Part shown: positions 63,810 to 64,000 of the stretch, piece by piece | How positions within the stretch are numbered: the stretch's first letter is position 1 | Layout of the letters: each line of letters begins with the position of its first letter | DNA from: Treponema sp. | GTDB lineage: Bacteria; Spirochaetota; Spirochaetia; Treponematales; Treponemataceae | Reading direction: 5' to 3' | Length of the DNA stretch: 64,000 nt | Assembly (NCBI GenBank): GCA_016281495.1 | Contig: JAEEIU010000015.1 | Coordinates: 1 to 64,000 of the forward strand | The notes under the pieces: generated by a model | Told to the model about the DNA's origin: nothing | The model's database searches: none | What the model saw: only the letters and a program-made list of their open reading frames with translations | Made by a program: the position numbers and the translations under genes

Positions 63810-64000
63810 TTATTTCTTGAGTTGTTCTTCTGTGTAATATCCTGAATCAATCAACAATGATTTGTAGTTTTCCTTCGTTACAAAAAGCGGTTCGCAAAGA
63901 TAAGAGGGAATGATACCTGCTCCGTTATCATAGGTTATAGTATCATTGATATATGGATGGGAACCCCTCATGATTGCGTCAGCCATCTCAACCGTCTTTG
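63810..64000 (-). CDS. Sugar ABC transporter substrate-binding protein, C-terminal part
   Basis: Partial gene whose 5' part lies beyond the right edge; the last 63 codons are visible, ending at TAA (63810-63812 on the plus strand reads TTA). The readable end, including GIIPSYLCEPLFVTKENYKS and the final DSGYYTEEQLKK, matches the C-terminus of galactose/glucose-type (MglB-like) periplasmic binding proteins. It should deliver a sugar to an ABC permease encoded further right. Family call rests on this short tail only. Confidence 0.72.
   Translation of the reverse strand, partial: KTVEMADAIMRGSHPYINDTITYDNGAGIIPSYLCEPLFVTKENYKSLLIDSGYYTEEQLKK

Overview
This window looks like chromosomal DNA from a spirochete of the genus Treponema or a close relative. 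The evidence is the C-terminus of a FlaB-type flagellin at the left edge, the treponemal gene order tRNA-Thr / rpmG / tRNA-Trp / secE / nusG / rplKAJL / rpoBC / rpsL / rpsG, the pairing of cysS with an ECF sigma factor, many lipoproteins with short lipoboxes, flagellar and chemotaxis genes, and an RpoB carrying Asn at the rifampicin-determining position. The species cannot be named from sequence alone.

Layout. 1-5014: flagellin end, two treponemal lipoprotein-like genes, a NusG domain II protein, radA, a promoter-terminator unit encoding a probable small RNA, and a serine acetyltransferase. 5059-18239: the large translation and transcription block (two tRNAs, L33, SecE, NusG, L11, L1, L10, L7/L12, RpoB, RpoC, S12, S7), with structured spacers before rplK, rplL and rpoB. 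18294-31489: signalling and envelope genes (EAL phosphodiesterase, TPM protein, phosphofructokinase, peptide-binding protein, PilZ protein, TPR protein, DUF192 protein, cyclic-nucleotide-domain protein, murB). 31554-37513: cysS, then an ECF sigma / anti-sigma / TIG-transglutaminase-like module and a lipoprotein. 37572-41993: an uncharacterised gene, ackA with a long inverted-repeat leader, and a carboxylesterase. 42000-48660 is the accessory, repeat-rich part: three DUF4190-like membrane proteins, an Rpn-type nuclease gene broken by repeat sequence, several families of hairpin repeats, an alpha/beta hydrolase, MscS and Fic. 48668-64000: M16 peptidase, inverted-repeat element, hflX, an orphan FliL-like gene, a second ECF sigma / anti-sigma pair, rlmE, a LysM-M23 peptidase, cheR-cheB, a glucosaminidase lipoprotein with a UMP-kinase-like gene, a Cys-rich membrane protein, a SUMF1-domain lipoprotein, metK, and the end of a sugar-binding protein.

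Two signals are most worth attention. First, at least nine genes have a -10 box ending only 6-8 bases before the start codon and no Shine-Dalgarno sequence, so their mRNAs should begin at or next to the start codon (leaderless). Other genes here have strong GGAGG sites, so two initiation modes seem to coexist. Second, the 40-52 kb stretch carries several families of modular hairpin repeats. One joins a conserved GTCACRCRGATT box to a hairpin of variable stem, and one copy pair is inverted like a REPIN. A three-copy 80-base double hairpin has one copy inside the broken Rpn gene. Promoters read here are sequence matches only; no expression data were available.
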